A stretch of DNA of 64,000 nucleotides, from assembly GCF_020686945.1 (NCBI RefSeq), contig NZ_JAJEPR010000009.1:46305-110304 (forward strand), in the 5' to 3' direction. Below are positions 25,088 to 33,705 of the stretch, one piece after another. Numbering within the stretch: the stretch's first letter is position 1; the number at the start of each line of letters is the position of its first letter. The notes beneath the pieces were generated by a model. The model worked only from the letters and a program-made list of their open reading frames with translations, was not told the DNA's origin and made no database searches. This DNA is from Limivivens faecihominis. Its GTDB lineage: Bacteria > Bacillota > Clostridia > Lachnospirales > Lachnospiraceae. The translations under genes were made by a program, and so were the position numbers.

Positions 25088-25609
25088 ATGAATACAGAGG
25101 TAATTTATGTGAGCGGCACCGGAAACACCGCCGCTGTGGCAAAAGAAATTTTTCAGGCCCTTCCTTCTTCACCGAAAGACATTCAGGAACTGGACCGGGC
25201 CAGAAACCCCCTCTCCGCCGACTGTTATTTCATCGGCTTCTGGGCCAATCGTGGCACTGCCAGCGTCGAGGTCCTGGATTTTTTATCGGAGCTCCACGGA
25301 AAAAAGGTGGCCTTTTTCGGCACCTGCGGCATGGGAAATTCCCCGGAATACTACGCGGAGCTGGAAAACAAGGTCCGCGCCTTTCTCCCGGACGACAATG
25401 AATACTTCGGCAGCTTTTTCTGCCAGGGAAAAATGCCCATCCGGGTGCGTGAAAAATACGAAGCTATGCTCGGCACCGAGCATGACCAGCTGGCCAGCCG
25501 GCTCATCAAAAATTTCGATGAAGCGCTTTTTCATCCCTCTGCTGAGGATTTCCGAAAAGCCGCTTCTTTTGCCAAAAACATCAGTAAAAAAATGGAGGCA
25601 GTTCTATGA
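25088..25609 (+). CDS. Flavodoxin-family protein
   Basis: 173-aa FMN-binding electron carrier-like protein. The phosphate loop VSGTGNTAAVAKEI (about 7-20) matches the T/S-x-T-G-N-T flavodoxin motif; the GFWANRGTASVEVLDFL and FFGTCGMGNSPEYYAEL stretches correspond to the later FMN-contact loops. The ATG at 25088 has AGGAAGTGA upstream; an earlier in-frame ATG has none. It overlaps the next gene by 4 nt (ATGA), so it is coupled to a zinc-ribbon membrane protein. The redox partner is unknown. Confidence 0.88.
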   Translation: MNTEVIYVSGTGNTAAVAKEIFQALPSSPKDIQELDRARNPLSADCYFIGFWANRGTASVEVLDFLSELHGKKVAFFGTCGMGNSPEYYAELENKVRAFLPDDNEYFGSFFCQGKMPIRVREKYEAMLGTEHDQLASRLIKNFDEALFHPSAEDFRKAASFAKNISKKMEAVL

Positions 25610-26001
25610 AGGATAAGTTTCAGCGTTTTATGGCAGGTCGTTACGGCGTAGATGAACTGGGGAAATATTCCCTCTATCTCACGATCGCCCTTCTCATCAT
25701 CGGACTTTTCGTCCGGAGCCGTTTCTTAAACGGTATCACTTTTATCCTCGTCCTTGTTCTGTACTTTCGCATGTTTTCCAAAAACTATGCCCAGCGCAGA
25801 AAAGAAAACGAGATTTTCCTGAAATACAAAAATCAGGCGGTCCGCTTCTTTAACAAAGAAAAACAGATGACTCAGGACCGGGTGAAATTCCATATCTACA
25901 CCTGTCCCAGCTGCGGACAGAAGATTCGTATTCCCAGAGGAAAGGGAAAGATCGCTATCACCTGTCCGAAATGCAAAACCGAATTCATCAAAAAAAGCTG
26001 A
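25606..26001 (+). CDS. Zinc-ribbon membrane protein
   Basis: 131-aa protein of unknown function. Two closely spaced hydrophobic segments (about 24-37 and 42-58) are followed by a basic, helix-forming cytoplasmic stretch and a C-terminal zinc ribbon with two CxxC knuckles (CPSCGQKIRIP at about 103 and CPKCKTEF near 123). The stop codon sits inside a bidirectional terminator. Translationally coupled to the flavodoxin gene, suggesting a membrane partner of that protein (inference). Confidence 0.85.
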   Translation: MKDKFQRFMAGRYGVDELGKYSLYLTIALLIIGLFVRSRFLNGITFILVLVLYFRMFSKNYAQRRKENEIFLKYKNQAVRFFNKEKQMTQDRVKFHIYTCPSCGQKIRIPRGKGKIAITCPKCKTEFIKKS

Positions 26002-26022
26002 AGTCAGACTTCAGCTTTTTTT
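25991..26022. terminator. Bidirectional terminator overlapping two stop codons
   Basis: AAAAAAGCTGAAG / CTTCAGCTTTTTT around a TCAGA loop. It contains the stop codon of the plus-strand gene (25999-26001) and that of the minus-strand gene (26004-26006). Confidence 0.95.
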
Positions 26023-26855
26023 ATATCCTTCTTCAGCTCCGGTCCGCCGGATTTGAAGAAATATTCTTTGTTCGCTTTGCTCAGATTGAGATAACGGGAC
26101 TGGCCCCGCCGTCTCAGGACCTGGGAGAGTCCCAAAACTTTATTGTAGACCCAGAAGGAATAAATCAGAACATCATTTACCTTTCCGATCTTATCCTTCG
26201 TGGTCTTATTGTAAATACTGCCTCCGTAGGTGATTGGGGCTTTTGCTTTAACCAGCGCGATAAGTTCCGACTCCTTGGTGACATTCTCAGGCAGGCGGGT
26301 ATAGGCTGTGCCAATACAGTCCGTCTTGTGGGAATCGCTGCCGCCGAAACCGGGCTTGTTGTAAATATTCGCCAGCTGTCTGGCCTGAATATTCCGCTCC
26401 GCATTCTCGCAGGAATTAAAGGTCTCAATAAAGTCAAATTTTTCTACAATGTTCCGGTTTTTACGAAAATACCGGGTATTGGTGAAGCTCAGATATTTTT
26501 CACCGAACGGATGGGCCGGACCCACAATTCCGCCGAAGGCATGCACGATAAAGAGCAGCATCGGCAGCGGCATCCCCCGCATTTCCAGAATGCGAAGCTT
26601 CACATTTTCAGGCATCACTACCAGCATATGGCCGGCATTATTGGTGTCATACTCGATTCCTTTCAAAACCACAAAATCTTTGTATTTTTTCCCTTTCAGA
26701 TGTTCCTTCCAATAGCGGTAACCGTTATAGGTATCATGATCGGTGATGAGCATACCGTCGTAGCCTTTTTCCTTCAGGATGCGGATGTACTCCTCCACCC
26801 CGATCTTACTGTCCACAGACCCTTCATGGGTATGGCAATGCATATCCAGCTTCAA
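26004..26855 (-). CDS. PHP-domain metal-dependent phosphoesterase
   Basis: 283-aa protein of the PHP superfamily. The metal-binding motifs are visible: DMHCHTHEGS at the N-terminus, LITDHDTYNG near 37, GIEYDTN with a metal-binding Glu, and a late GGSDSHKTDCIG. Related proteins hydrolyse nucleotide or nucleoside phosphates; the substrate here is unknown. The start is TTG (26853-26855), with GAGGGG 8 nt upstream and no better ATG; the next ATG would cut into the first motif. It follows the SseB-like gene by 24 nt, so probably one transcript. Confidence 0.9.
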   Translation of the reverse strand: MKLDMHCHTHEGSVDSKIGVEEYIRILKEKGYDGMLITDHDTYNGYRYWKEHLKGKKYKDFVVLKGIEYDTNNAGHMLVVMPENVKLRILEMRGMPLPMLLFIVHAFGGIVGPAHPFGEKYLSFTNTRYFRKNRNIVEKFDFIETFNSCENAERNIQARQLANIYNKPGFGGSDSHKTDCIGTAYTRLPENVTKESELIALVKAKAPITYGGSIYNKTTKDKIGKVNDVLIYSFWVYNKVLGLSQVLRRRGQSRYLNLSKANKEYFFKSGGPELKKDIKKAEV

Positions 26856-26879
26856 ACCAATCCCCTCCCTGTCATCCGG

Positions 26880-27641
26880 TTAGAACTGTCCTTTGTTCAG
26901 GATCAGACGGACACCAAAGGGATTCATGATAATTCCTTTTGCCTGTTTCAGAATCACAGCATTGAGCTTTTCGTAGGGGATCACTGCTGCACGGAACTTG
27001 CCGTCACGGCAGAATTTGAAAAATTCCGGCATATCGGTAAAGATCGGCTGATAGATATCGCCGTTTTTCATCTTCATGAACGGTACTTTGCTCTCTGTCT
27101 CGCCGTTTTCCTTATCTGCAGTCTGTACCGGCACGATGAAGGTTCCCTCGCGGAAGTGAGTCAGCATCTCATCCTCCAGCTCACGGAATCTCGGCTGCTG
27201 GCCGATACCCGGTTTGCGGCGGATCTCCTGCATATAGTAGATCGTGGTGAGTTCAAGCTCGGGATTCTCTACCTTTACCTTGCCCTCCGGCAGTTTGGAA
27301 TAATCCGGTCTTCTCACCAGATCCGTCAGCTGAATGGACTGTGCCTCATCCGTACCGAAGTCAATGTTCAGGCCATTGACACCCATCATAAACAGGCTGG
27401 AATAGAAGCCCAGGAACTGTTTGTTCTCCAGCTTCACTGCAACGATCGGATTCTCGTGCTGTCTGTAGTCCTCAACCAGCTTCTTCGCATCCTCCTCCTT
27501 GTGGAAAAGGAATACCTGATCGTCATAGCTCTCCGGCTCGCAATATACATACGGCATCTTGGTGCATACACTCATGATCACATAAATCTCCGGTGTTTTC
27601 TGAAGCTCTTCCAGAAATGCCTTCTTTTCATTCGTCTCCAT
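26880..27641 (-). CDS. SseB-like domain protein
   Basis: 253 aa, no signal or membrane segment. The C-terminal half (about 125-253; GTFIVPVQ, PFMKMKNGDIYQPIFTDMPEF and ending VIMNPFG-like GIIMNPFGVRLILN) matches the SseB N-terminal domain family, whose precise role is unknown. The N-terminal half (about 1-115) resembles a second, diverged copy with VFLFHKEEDAKKL. Widespread in Firmicutes as a housekeeping-like protein without known function. AAAGGACAG precedes the ATG. Confidence 0.8.
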   Translation of the reverse strand: METNEKKAFLEELQKTPEIYVIMSVCTKMPYVYCEPESYDDQVFLFHKEEDAKKLVEDYRQHENPIVAVKLENKQFLGFYSSLFMMGVNGLNIDFGTDEAQSIQLTDLVRRPDYSKLPEGKVKVENPELELTTIYYMQEIRRKPGIGQQPRFRELEDEMLTHFREGTFIVPVQTADKENGETESKVPFMKMKNGDIYQPIFTDMPEFFKFCRDGKFRAAVIPYEKLNAVILKQAKGIIMNPFGVRLILNKGQF

Positions 27642-27658
27642 GGTTATTCTGTCCTTTC

Positions 27659-27703
27659 GTAACTGTTCAGAACCTCGCGGGATAGTGGCTCCTGAATAGT
27701 TAC
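27659..27703. repeat. Miniature inverted-repeat element, 45-bp copy
   Basis: GTAACTGTTCAG (27659-27670) and CTGAATAGTTAC (27692-27703) enclose 21 bases (CCTCGCGGGATAGTGGCTC region). It keeps both ends of the 142-bp copy at 9367 but has lost the centre, which looks like an internal deletion. It lies directly upstream of the SseB-like gene. Confidence 0.75.
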
Positions 27704-27814
27704 ATCCTCTCTAATATTAATAATACGGTAAAATTTCATAAAACTTTGGCCGCATTTCGTAATTCTATTATACCTTTTTTCTTCACAGCGGTCAAGCAAA
27801 AGTCCCAAAAGCCA

Positions 27815-29317
27815 TCAGAGAGCTTCAATTCTCTTTTTGATCCGGGCGCTGCGGTCCTCGAAAAGGAGTTCTTTGTTGTAGCGGTAATAGCGTTCGCAGT
27901 CGTATTCTTTAAGAAATTCGATGCTGTTCCAGTCCGTATTGAGTTCGGAGAGGAAGACCACCAGCTCCTGGCTGTTCAGGAAGGCCGCCTCAAAGAAATC
28001 AAAGGCGTGCTCCAGCGTTTCCCCGGCTTCTGTAAAGAAAGCTTCGTAGGCTTCTTTTTCTCTGGCGAAAAGGGCTTTTAAAGTGTCGAAGCCTTCCTCT
28101 CCTTTCAGAGCACCCTTGAGTCGAAGTTCTGCCTGATAGCTGCCCAGAATCCGGATACTCTCCTTATAAATCACATCCTCCCGGTGATCCAGAAGCTCCT
28201 GCTTCTTTTTCTTTTCCCGCTCGGTTTCCAGAAGGGACGTAAATCGCTCCAGCGCCGCCGCTGTCTCCTCGGTCTCATCCAGATTCATTTTCAAATCTTT
28301 CAGAACCTCAAAGACCTTTTCCGTCACGGCCTCCTGCTCCATGGCGCGGCGGATCGCTTTCCGGACACCGGAAAGAAGCAGATGAACCACGCTCATACGC
28401 TCGTCAAAGGAAGCATGGGCCACTTTCGCCAGCATCCGGTCAAAACTTTCTCCGCGAAGGATGGCTTCCACCTGATAATCAGCCTGGTATTTCTGGTAGA
28501 GATCGTAATAGGAGGCAAAATCCCGGGCAATCTTCGGGTGCTGGATATACTGGAGTACCAGGTCCGCATCCACAGTCTTTTTAAGCTGCTCATAGACCTG
28601 GATGATCCTGGAAAGATCCTCCCAGCCTCGCGGCGTGGCGAATTTCCGGCCCTCCACCGTGGTCTCCATCTTGTAAAAATAGCTATTCCGAAGGTTTAGG
28701 TAAGACAGGATGGCCGGGTGGATACCCTCTTTGTAGGCGTATTCCTTCCAGACGTCAAGATCCGGCTCCACGGGGATTTTTTTCACACGGTCCAGCGTCA
28801 CCACATCGAAATCCCGGACCGATTTGTTGTACTCCGGCGGATTTCCTGCTGCCACGATGACCCAGCCCTCAGGAATCGCATGATTTCCGAAGGTCTTGCA
28901 CTGCAGAAACTGGAGCATCGCCGGGGCCAGAGTCTCGGACACGCAGTTGATCTCATCAATGAAAAGAATTCCCTCTGAAAGACCGGTCTCCTCCATCTTA
29001 TCGTAGACGCTGGCCACGATCTCGCTCATCGTGTACTCCGTCACGGAATATTCCTGCCCGCCATACTGTTTCTTTGAGATAAAAGGAAGGCCGATGGCGC
29101 TCTGTCTCGTATGGTGGGTGATGCTGTAGGCCACGAGGGCTACACCGCACTCCCGGGCCGCCTGCTCCATGATCTGAGTTTTTCCGATGCCCGGGGCGCC
29201 CAGAAGCAGGATCGGGCGCTGGCGCACCCTGGGGATCAGCCAGTCTCCATATTCATCTTTGGATAAGTATGCCTCCACGGCATCTATAATTTCCTGTTTT
29301 GCTCGTTTGATGTTCAT
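27815..29317 (-). CDS. MoxR-like AAA+ ATPase
   Basis: 500-aa ATPase. Walker A is GAPGIGKT (about 40-47), Walker B ILFIDEIN (about 117-124), sensor 1 AAGNPPEYN and an Arg-finger candidate in TLDRVKK. After the ATPase core (to about 280) comes a long, charged, helical C-terminal half (about 290-500) with no domain I recognise. MoxR ATPases act as metal-insertion or remodelling chaperones with a VWA-domain partner, and a VWA-like gene lies directly upstream. An inverted-repeat element separates the two, so the ATPase may now depend on its own or the element's promoter. Confidence 0.88.
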   Translation of the reverse strand: MNIKRAKQEIIDAVEAYLSKDEYGDWLIPRVRQRPILLLGAPGIGKTQIMEQAARECGVALVAYSITHHTRQSAIGLPFISKKQYGGQEYSVTEYTMSEIVASVYDKMEETGLSEGILFIDEINCVSETLAPAMLQFLQCKTFGNHAIPEGWVIVAAGNPPEYNKSVRDFDVVTLDRVKKIPVEPDLDVWKEYAYKEGIHPAILSYLNLRNSYFYKMETTVEGRKFATPRGWEDLSRIIQVYEQLKKTVDADLVLQYIQHPKIARDFASYYDLYQKYQADYQVEAILRGESFDRMLAKVAHASFDERMSVVHLLLSGVRKAIRRAMEQEAVTEKVFEVLKDLKMNLDETEETAAALERFTSLLETEREKKKKQELLDHREDVIYKESIRILGSYQAELRLKGALKGEEGFDTLKALFAREKEAYEAFFTEAGETLEHAFDFFEAAFLNSQELVVFLSELNTDWNSIEFLKEYDCERYYRYNKELLFEDRSARIKKRIEAL

Positions 29318-29339
29318 AAGTTCTCCTTCTTTACAGTAT

Positions 29340-29502
29340 TAGTACAGTGAATATTAAGTAACCGCCATATTGATTTGTCTGATTTTTCATCTGCTGCGTT
29401 GTCGTCAATCGACGTAGCCACCGCTACGCCTCATTCCTCCGCCTTGCATATGAAGAAATCATCCTGCGTCAATATAGCAGATACTTAATTTTCACTGTAC
29501 TA
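29340..29502. repeat. 163-bp inverted-repeat (MITE-like) element
   Basis: Terminal inverted repeats of 21 bp with one mismatch: TAGTACAGTGAATATTAAGTA (29340-29360) against TACTTAATTTTCACTGTACTA (29482-29502). Inside is a second palindromic layer (CGCTACGCC, GTCGTCAATCGACG). It has no ORF. The right end overlaps the last codons of the VWA-like gene and supplies its TGA. Confidence 0.8.
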
Positions 29503-30781
29503 GTTTCATCGCCCAGGGCGGTACGTCCACGTCCCGGTAGTCTTCCCGCATGAAAACAAAGACCGTATCATAGGGCGGCATTTTCACCGGGAAGATACCG
29601 TAGCCGTCGGTGAAATAGATCAGCCCCCGAAGCTTCGTAAAGGCCCCTGCCTCCAGAAGCTGGGACACATAAGTAAAAGCAGGGCGGAAATCCGTTCCGC
29701 CAAAGCCATGGACCGTAAAATTCTTCAAATATCGCTCCATCTCCCGGCTGTCATGGATCACCTGATCCTCCCGGATCTTCTCATCGCACTGGATGATGTG
29801 AACATTGATCTTCCGGAAAAAGCTCTCCGACTCCGAGAGTACCGAATAGGTCTCCTCCAGGAAATGACGGATCAGCTCCCCCTTGCAGGACATGGAGGTG
29901 TCGATGACGATGACAAAATCCTCAATTTTCCGGATTTCTTTCGTCTCCAGTGGCTCAATCAGGGGCATGTTTCCGTAATGTTCCAGCCCGTAGGTATAGA
30001 AAATATAATCGAAAGAATCCGGGTCCACCTGCATCTCCTCTTTCAGAACCGAAAACTTCCGCAAAAACTCTTTGTAATCGTAGCGCTCCCGGTTTTCCAC
30101 CTGGATTCGCTCGAGAAGGCTCTTGGAATCCCCTGCTGCCTCCTTAGCCAGAGTCTCCATCTCCGTCTGCATTTTTTCCCGGAGATCCTGCCACTCCTTC
30201 TGACGGTTTCTGGCGGTGTTCCCCTTACCATCCCGCAGCCAGCGGCTGTGATCGTCCAGCCGAAACTCCCCGGCCATCCGGGCCAGAGTCTCTTCCTCCT
30301 GGATTTTTTCCAGCTGATGGTAAATGCCCTCCGCCGTCAGGACCTTCAGCTCCTCCTTCATTTTCCGGTAGCATTCTTTCCGGAAAGCGCCGGGTCTACG
30401 GTAAACCGCCGGAAGATACAGCTCATCCAAAATGGACTCCACCGCCATATCGCAGGCCAGATCCCAGCGAAAAGCGTCTCTTTTCTCTCCCTGCCAGAGG
30501 TGGCAAAAGAGACAGTGAAGCACCTCATGGAGATAGAGCCGGTTGACCCGCACTTTTCCGTTCAGGAAAGCGTTCAGAAGCCAGTCCGGATTGAAATAAA
30601 GAAAGCCACCGTCGGTACCAAGGGTCTCACAGCCGGGATCTGCCTGAAAATGCAGGGCAGAAAGGGCCGTATCCAGGTAACGCAGGGCGAAATAGAGCTC
30701 ATTCCGGGCATTTGCCAGAATATCGCTGGCGATATCGAGCTTCTCTTCTTCTTTTTTCTGCAGTTCATGAATGGGATTCAA
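29492..30781 (-). CDS. VWA-like / metallopeptidase-like protein, DUF2201 type
   Basis: 429 aa of the COG3864-type family. The N-terminal part carries an HEVLH motif (85-89) and a nearby CDMAVESILDE, resembling a zinc metallopeptidase site; the middle is charged and helical. The C-terminal third is a VWA-like fold with a MIDAS-like VIDTSMSC, GFGGTDFRPAF and YFTDGYG. Such proteins are encoded beside MoxR ATPases, as here. The start overlaps the LRR gene stop by 4 nt. The last codons and the stop lie in the inverted-repeat element, so the natural C-terminus may have been altered. Confidence 0.85.
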   Translation of the reverse strand: MNPIHELQKKEEEKLDIASDILANARNELYFALRYLDTALSALHFQADPGCETLGTDGGFLYFNPDWLLNAFLNGKVRVNRLYLHEVLHCLFCHLWQGEKRDAFRWDLACDMAVESILDELYLPAVYRRPGAFRKECYRKMKEELKVLTAEGIYHQLEKIQEEETLARMAGEFRLDDHSRWLRDGKGNTARNRQKEWQDLREKMQTEMETLAKEAAGDSKSLLERIQVENRERYDYKEFLRKFSVLKEEMQVDPDSFDYIFYTYGLEHYGNMPLIEPLETKEIRKIEDFVIVIDTSMSCKGELIRHFLEETYSVLSESESFFRKINVHIIQCDEKIREDQVIHDSREMERYLKNFTVHGFGGTDFRPAFTYVSQLLEAGAFTKLRGLIYFTDGYGIFPVKMPPYDTVFVFMREDYRDVDVPPWAMKLVQ

Positions 30782-31749
30782 AGCTCAAACACCTTCCTTT
30801 TGATCTTCGTATTCTGATGAAGCCGGTCCATAAAGAGGCTCACCGCCTCCATGTCTTTCTGCTCCTGCGCCATGGAAAGAAGCTGTTCCAGTGCTTCCCG
30901 ATCCGGTTTCACTCTCTCAAGAAGAGCTCCCAGGCTCCGGTAATCCTTCTCCTTCGTCAGAATCCGGGCCGCCTCCACAAGATGCTCCCGGATGTGGGAA
31001 AGATAATGTTCTTCCGCCTTTTCGCCCAGTTCCACAGGAAAAAGAAGCCGTCCCAGCGCCATCTCCAGGACCACGCCTTCCTCCTCCCAGGCTTTTGCAT
31101 AAGGGAAAAGTTCATCATATTCCCGGATGTTAAGGCTGTTCCGGGCAAAACAGTTCCGGTAACGAAGGCCGCTCCCGTGGATGTGATTTTCCAGAATCCG
31201 GGCCGGAGTGTTCTCCACACCCTCCTCGAAAAATTCCGGGAACCAGAAAACGCCTTTCAGGCCCTCTTTTTTCCAGTCCACCCGGATTGTCTCCGGAAGC
31301 TCCGTCAGAATTTCTCTGAGAGCTGAGGTCCCGTCCGACTGGACTGTGATCCAGATTTCCTCCACCTGATGACAGCCGGTGAAGGCTCCGGCCCCCACAT
31401 CCATGCAGGTTCCACCCAGAGCGATTTTTTTCAGTTTCCGGCAGTTGTAAAAGGCGTAGCGCCCGATTTTTTTCAGAGTCTCAGGAAGAAAGACTTCGCT
31501 TACTTTTTCTCCGGAGACAGAGAGGTTTTCATCGGTGCCGTCTGCGGTCTCGCCGTCTTCCCGGCAGAAACGGCCGGTCTCTATCACTTTTTCAAGGTCT
31601 TTTTGGTCGATATGATCCGAAAAGGCATAGGGACCAAGCTCTGTCACCGGCTTTCCTTCCACCATTTCCGGCAGTACCACAGAGGGATCCCCCCCGAAGG
31701 AACGCAGAATCCGGATACCAGCCGCTGTTTCTTCATATAAAAATCTCAT
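30778..31749 (-). CDS. Leucine-rich-repeat protein, BspA/LRR_5-like
   Basis: 323-aa cytoplasmic protein (no signal peptide). About 20-150 contains LRR_5-type units: GKPVTELGPYAFSDH, VSEVFLPETLKKIGRYAFYN and CRKLKKIALGG..VGAGAFTGCHQVEEI. The C-terminal half (about 165-323) is helical and charged, with no domain I know. The ATG at 31749 has GGTGA nearby; an ATG at 31791 has no support. It overlaps the VWA-like gene by 4 nt, so the two are co-translated. LRR_5 proteins are usually extracellular in gut bacteria; an intracellular one tied to a MoxR/VWA pair is unusual and could be the recognition subunit (inference). Confidence 0.82.
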   Translation of the reverse strand: MRFLYEETAAGIRILRSFGGDPSVVLPEMVEGKPVTELGPYAFSDHIDQKDLEKVIETGRFCREDGETADGTDENLSVSGEKVSEVFLPETLKKIGRYAFYNCRKLKKIALGGTCMDVGAGAFTGCHQVEEIWITVQSDGTSALREILTELPETIRVDWKKEGLKGVFWFPEFFEEGVENTPARILENHIHGSGLRYRNCFARNSLNIREYDELFPYAKAWEEEGVVLEMALGRLLFPVELGEKAEEHYLSHIREHLVEAARILTKEKDYRSLGALLERVKPDREALEQLLSMAQEQKDMEAVSLFMDRLHQNTKIKRKVFEL

Positions 31750-31819
31750 TGTTTCACCAAACTTTCTAAAATTGGGAACCGCTGTTCCCACAATTTAGTA
31801 TACCACACTTTATTCCCGG

Positions 31820-31848
31820 TTGCACATTTTCTCCCAAACGTCTATAAT
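31820..31848 (+). promoter_or_regulatory. Promoter of the mutarotase-like gene
   Basis: TTGCAC (31820-31825), 17-bp spacer, perfect TATAAT (31843-31848). Confidence 0.75.
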
Positions 31849-31882
31849 GAACACAGCGAATTTTCTAAGGAGGTTTACAATC

Positions 31883-32761
31883 ATGGCTGTACATACGCTT
31901 GAAAACGACCGTCTGGCCATCACCATCGATGACCACGGCGCGGAATTATCCCGCATTTTTGACAAGAAAAACAACAGGGACGTACTCTGGGAGGCGGACC
32001 CCAAATTCTGGAAACGGCATGCTCCCATCCTTTTCCCCAACGTCGGCCGCCACTATGAGGCCAACTACCGCTATAAGGGCGTGACCTATCCTTCTCAGGC
32101 TCACGGCTTCGCGAGAGATACGGATTTCACCCTGTTTTCTGAGACGGAGACTTCCGTGACCCACCGGATCACTTCCACCCCGGAGACAAAGAAAGGCTAT
32201 CCTTTTGACTTCGTACTCACCGTGACCCAGACCCTGAAAGGAAATGAAATCCAGGTGGAGTGGGATGTGGAAAATACCGGCGACGATGTGATGTATTTCA
32301 CCATCGGTGGGCATCCGGCCTTCAAGGTACCTGCTCTTCCCGGCACGAAATACTCGGACTACAAACTTCTTTTCCACACGGAAAAAGATCCGGTCTACTT
32401 CCTCATCGATCAGAAATACGGCACAATCCTGGCCGACCAGTCCAGAGTCCTTCCGCTGGAAAACGGAAGCGCTCAGTTGACGGATCACATGTTTGACAAC
32501 GACGCCCTGGTCTTCGACCACCAGATCGACTGGGCCGGCATCGGTTATCCCGACGGAACGCCTTACGTTTCCTTAAGCTGCCCGGGCTTTACAAGCTTCG
32601 GTATCTGGGCTGCGAAAGGCGCTCCCTTCGTCTGTCTGGAGCCCTGGCTCGGCCGTGCAGACAATTACGGCTTCACCGGCGATCTCTCCGAGAAACCGGA
32701 TATCAACCGTCTGGAGGCCCACAAAACTTTCCACGCTCAGTACACGATCACGATTCACTAA
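31883..32761 (+). CDS. Aldose 1-epimerase family protein
   Basis: 292-aa galactose-mutarotase-like fold (LacX/YihR type). Key parts: APILFPNVGRHY near 48 (substrate-site Arg), the conserved His in FTIGGHPAFKVP near 145, and the Glu in CLEPWLGRADN near 256. It interconverts alpha and beta anomers of a hexose or hexose phosphate; the substrate is not evident from neighbours. The start at 31883 has AAGGAGG; an upstream ATG is unsupported. Monocistronic, with its own promoter and shared terminator. Confidence 0.92.
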   Translation: MAVHTLENDRLAITIDDHGAELSRIFDKKNNRDVLWEADPKFWKRHAPILFPNVGRHYEANYRYKGVTYPSQAHGFARDTDFTLFSETETSVTHRITSTPETKKGYPFDFVLTVTQTLKGNEIQVEWDVENTGDDVMYFTIGGHPAFKVPALPGTKYSDYKLLFHTEKDPVYFLIDQKYGTILADQSRVLPLENGSAQLTDHMFDNDALVFDHQIDWAGIGYPDGTPYVSLSCPGFTSFGIWAAKGAPFVCLEPWLGRADNYGFTGDLSEKPDINRLEAHKTFHAQYTITIH

Positions 32762-32763
32762 AA

Positions 32764-32806
32764 AAACAGCAGGGAGTCCATCAGCAAGACTCTCTGCTGT
32801 TTCTTT
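32764..32806. terminator. Bidirectional terminator
   Basis: AAACAGCAGGGAGTC / GACTCTCTGCTGTTT, one mismatch, A- and T-tracts on both sides; between convergent genes. Confidence 0.9.
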
Positions 32807-33625
32807 TTATGAGGATTTTGCGCTCTTTTTCACTTCAAAGCCGTATTCCACGGTCCCCTGGTCAAACTCTGCCGTCACAAGATAAATGCCCTTATCCAGA
32901 AGATCCTTCAGAATGAACTGCTTTTTGCCATTTTCATCCTCTTCCTCTGAGACCTTGATGAGTTCACTCTCCGGCTCATCATTTTCTTCTGTCTCTTCCG
33001 TGCTCTGTTTTTTCAGCGACGGCTCATAGCGGATCACCGAAACGTCCTTCGCCTCCCTCGAAAAATAGAGAAGCACGTCCGTTTTCTCATTCAAACGTAT
33101 GTCGTTGAGGGTATCCCACTCCAGAACAAACGCGGCATCCACGGAAACCTCCTGGTCTTCACCGTTTTCATCGGTATAACTCCAGGTATATCCGCCCCTG
33201 TCCGCCACTGCACTCACCACTGCCTCTTTCGTACGGTACTCCAGATTCAGATAGGGTGGTTCCGAAGGATCCGGCTCCTGATAGACCTCGTCCACCAGGC
33301 TCTCATACTTTTCCGCATCCTCTTCCGTTCCCTGTTTGGTGACAACAATCCGGGTCACACCGGGATACTGGCCGGGATAACTTTCCAGCATGATACCGTC
33401 TCCGTAGATCTTCACCAGATCGCCGGTAGTAAGCTCCTCAGTTCCTTCCGGAATGTAGGCATCAAAAAGTACATCTGTGGAGGTATCCACAAAAATCTGA
33501 AAATCATCGCCTTTTTCAATGTACATGGCCTCGATGGGCTTTTCCTCTTCCCCGCGGCTCTGACAGCCGCCCACGAGAAAGACGGAGAGCGCTGCCGCAG
33601 CCAAAAACAATCGTCTTTTCTTCAT
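32807..33625 (-). CDS. Lipoprotein of unknown function
   Basis: 272-aa lipoprotein: Lys/Arg start, hydrophobic core and lipobox VGGC (Cys near 21). A DUF3221-like beta segment (IYGDGIMLESYPGQYPGVTRI) suggests an OB-type domain at about 30-100. The middle holds YTDENGEDQEVSVDAAFVLEWD, then an acidic linker (TEETEENDEPESE) and a C-terminal beta domain ending QGTVEYGFEVKKS. Function unknown. The ATG at 33625 has GGGAGGTG; an earlier ATG at 33661 has no ribosome site. Confidence 0.75.
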   Translation of the reverse strand: MKKRRLFLAAAALSVFLVGGCQSRGEEEKPIEAMYIEKGDDFQIFVDTSTDVLFDAYIPEGTEELTTGDLVKIYGDGIMLESYPGQYPGVTRIVVTKQGTEEDAEKYESLVDEVYQEPDPSEPPYLNLEYRTKEAVVSAVADRGGYTWSYTDENGEDQEVSVDAAFVLEWDTLNDIRLNEKTDVLLYFSREAKDVSVIRYEPSLKKQSTEETEENDEPESELIKVSEEEDENGKKQFILKDLLDKGIYLVTAEFDQGTVEYGFEVKKSAKSS

Positions 33626-33705
33626 AAAGCACCTCCCGGTCTTTTTTCTACAGTATACCATGTTTGCCGGGATCTTATTTTAATTTTTCTTTATTTTTTT
33701 CTGAA

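Noticed and set aside
25971..27662. 563-codon plus-strand frame
   Set aside because: Antisense to the PHP and SseB-like genes and runs through their terminator; no ribosome site.
27815..31749. Calling the AAA/VWA/LRR set an antiphage defence system
   Set aside because: No nuclease, reverse transcriptase, TIR or other effector domain and no mobile-island signs beyond a miniature repeat; the surrounding genes are housekeeping.
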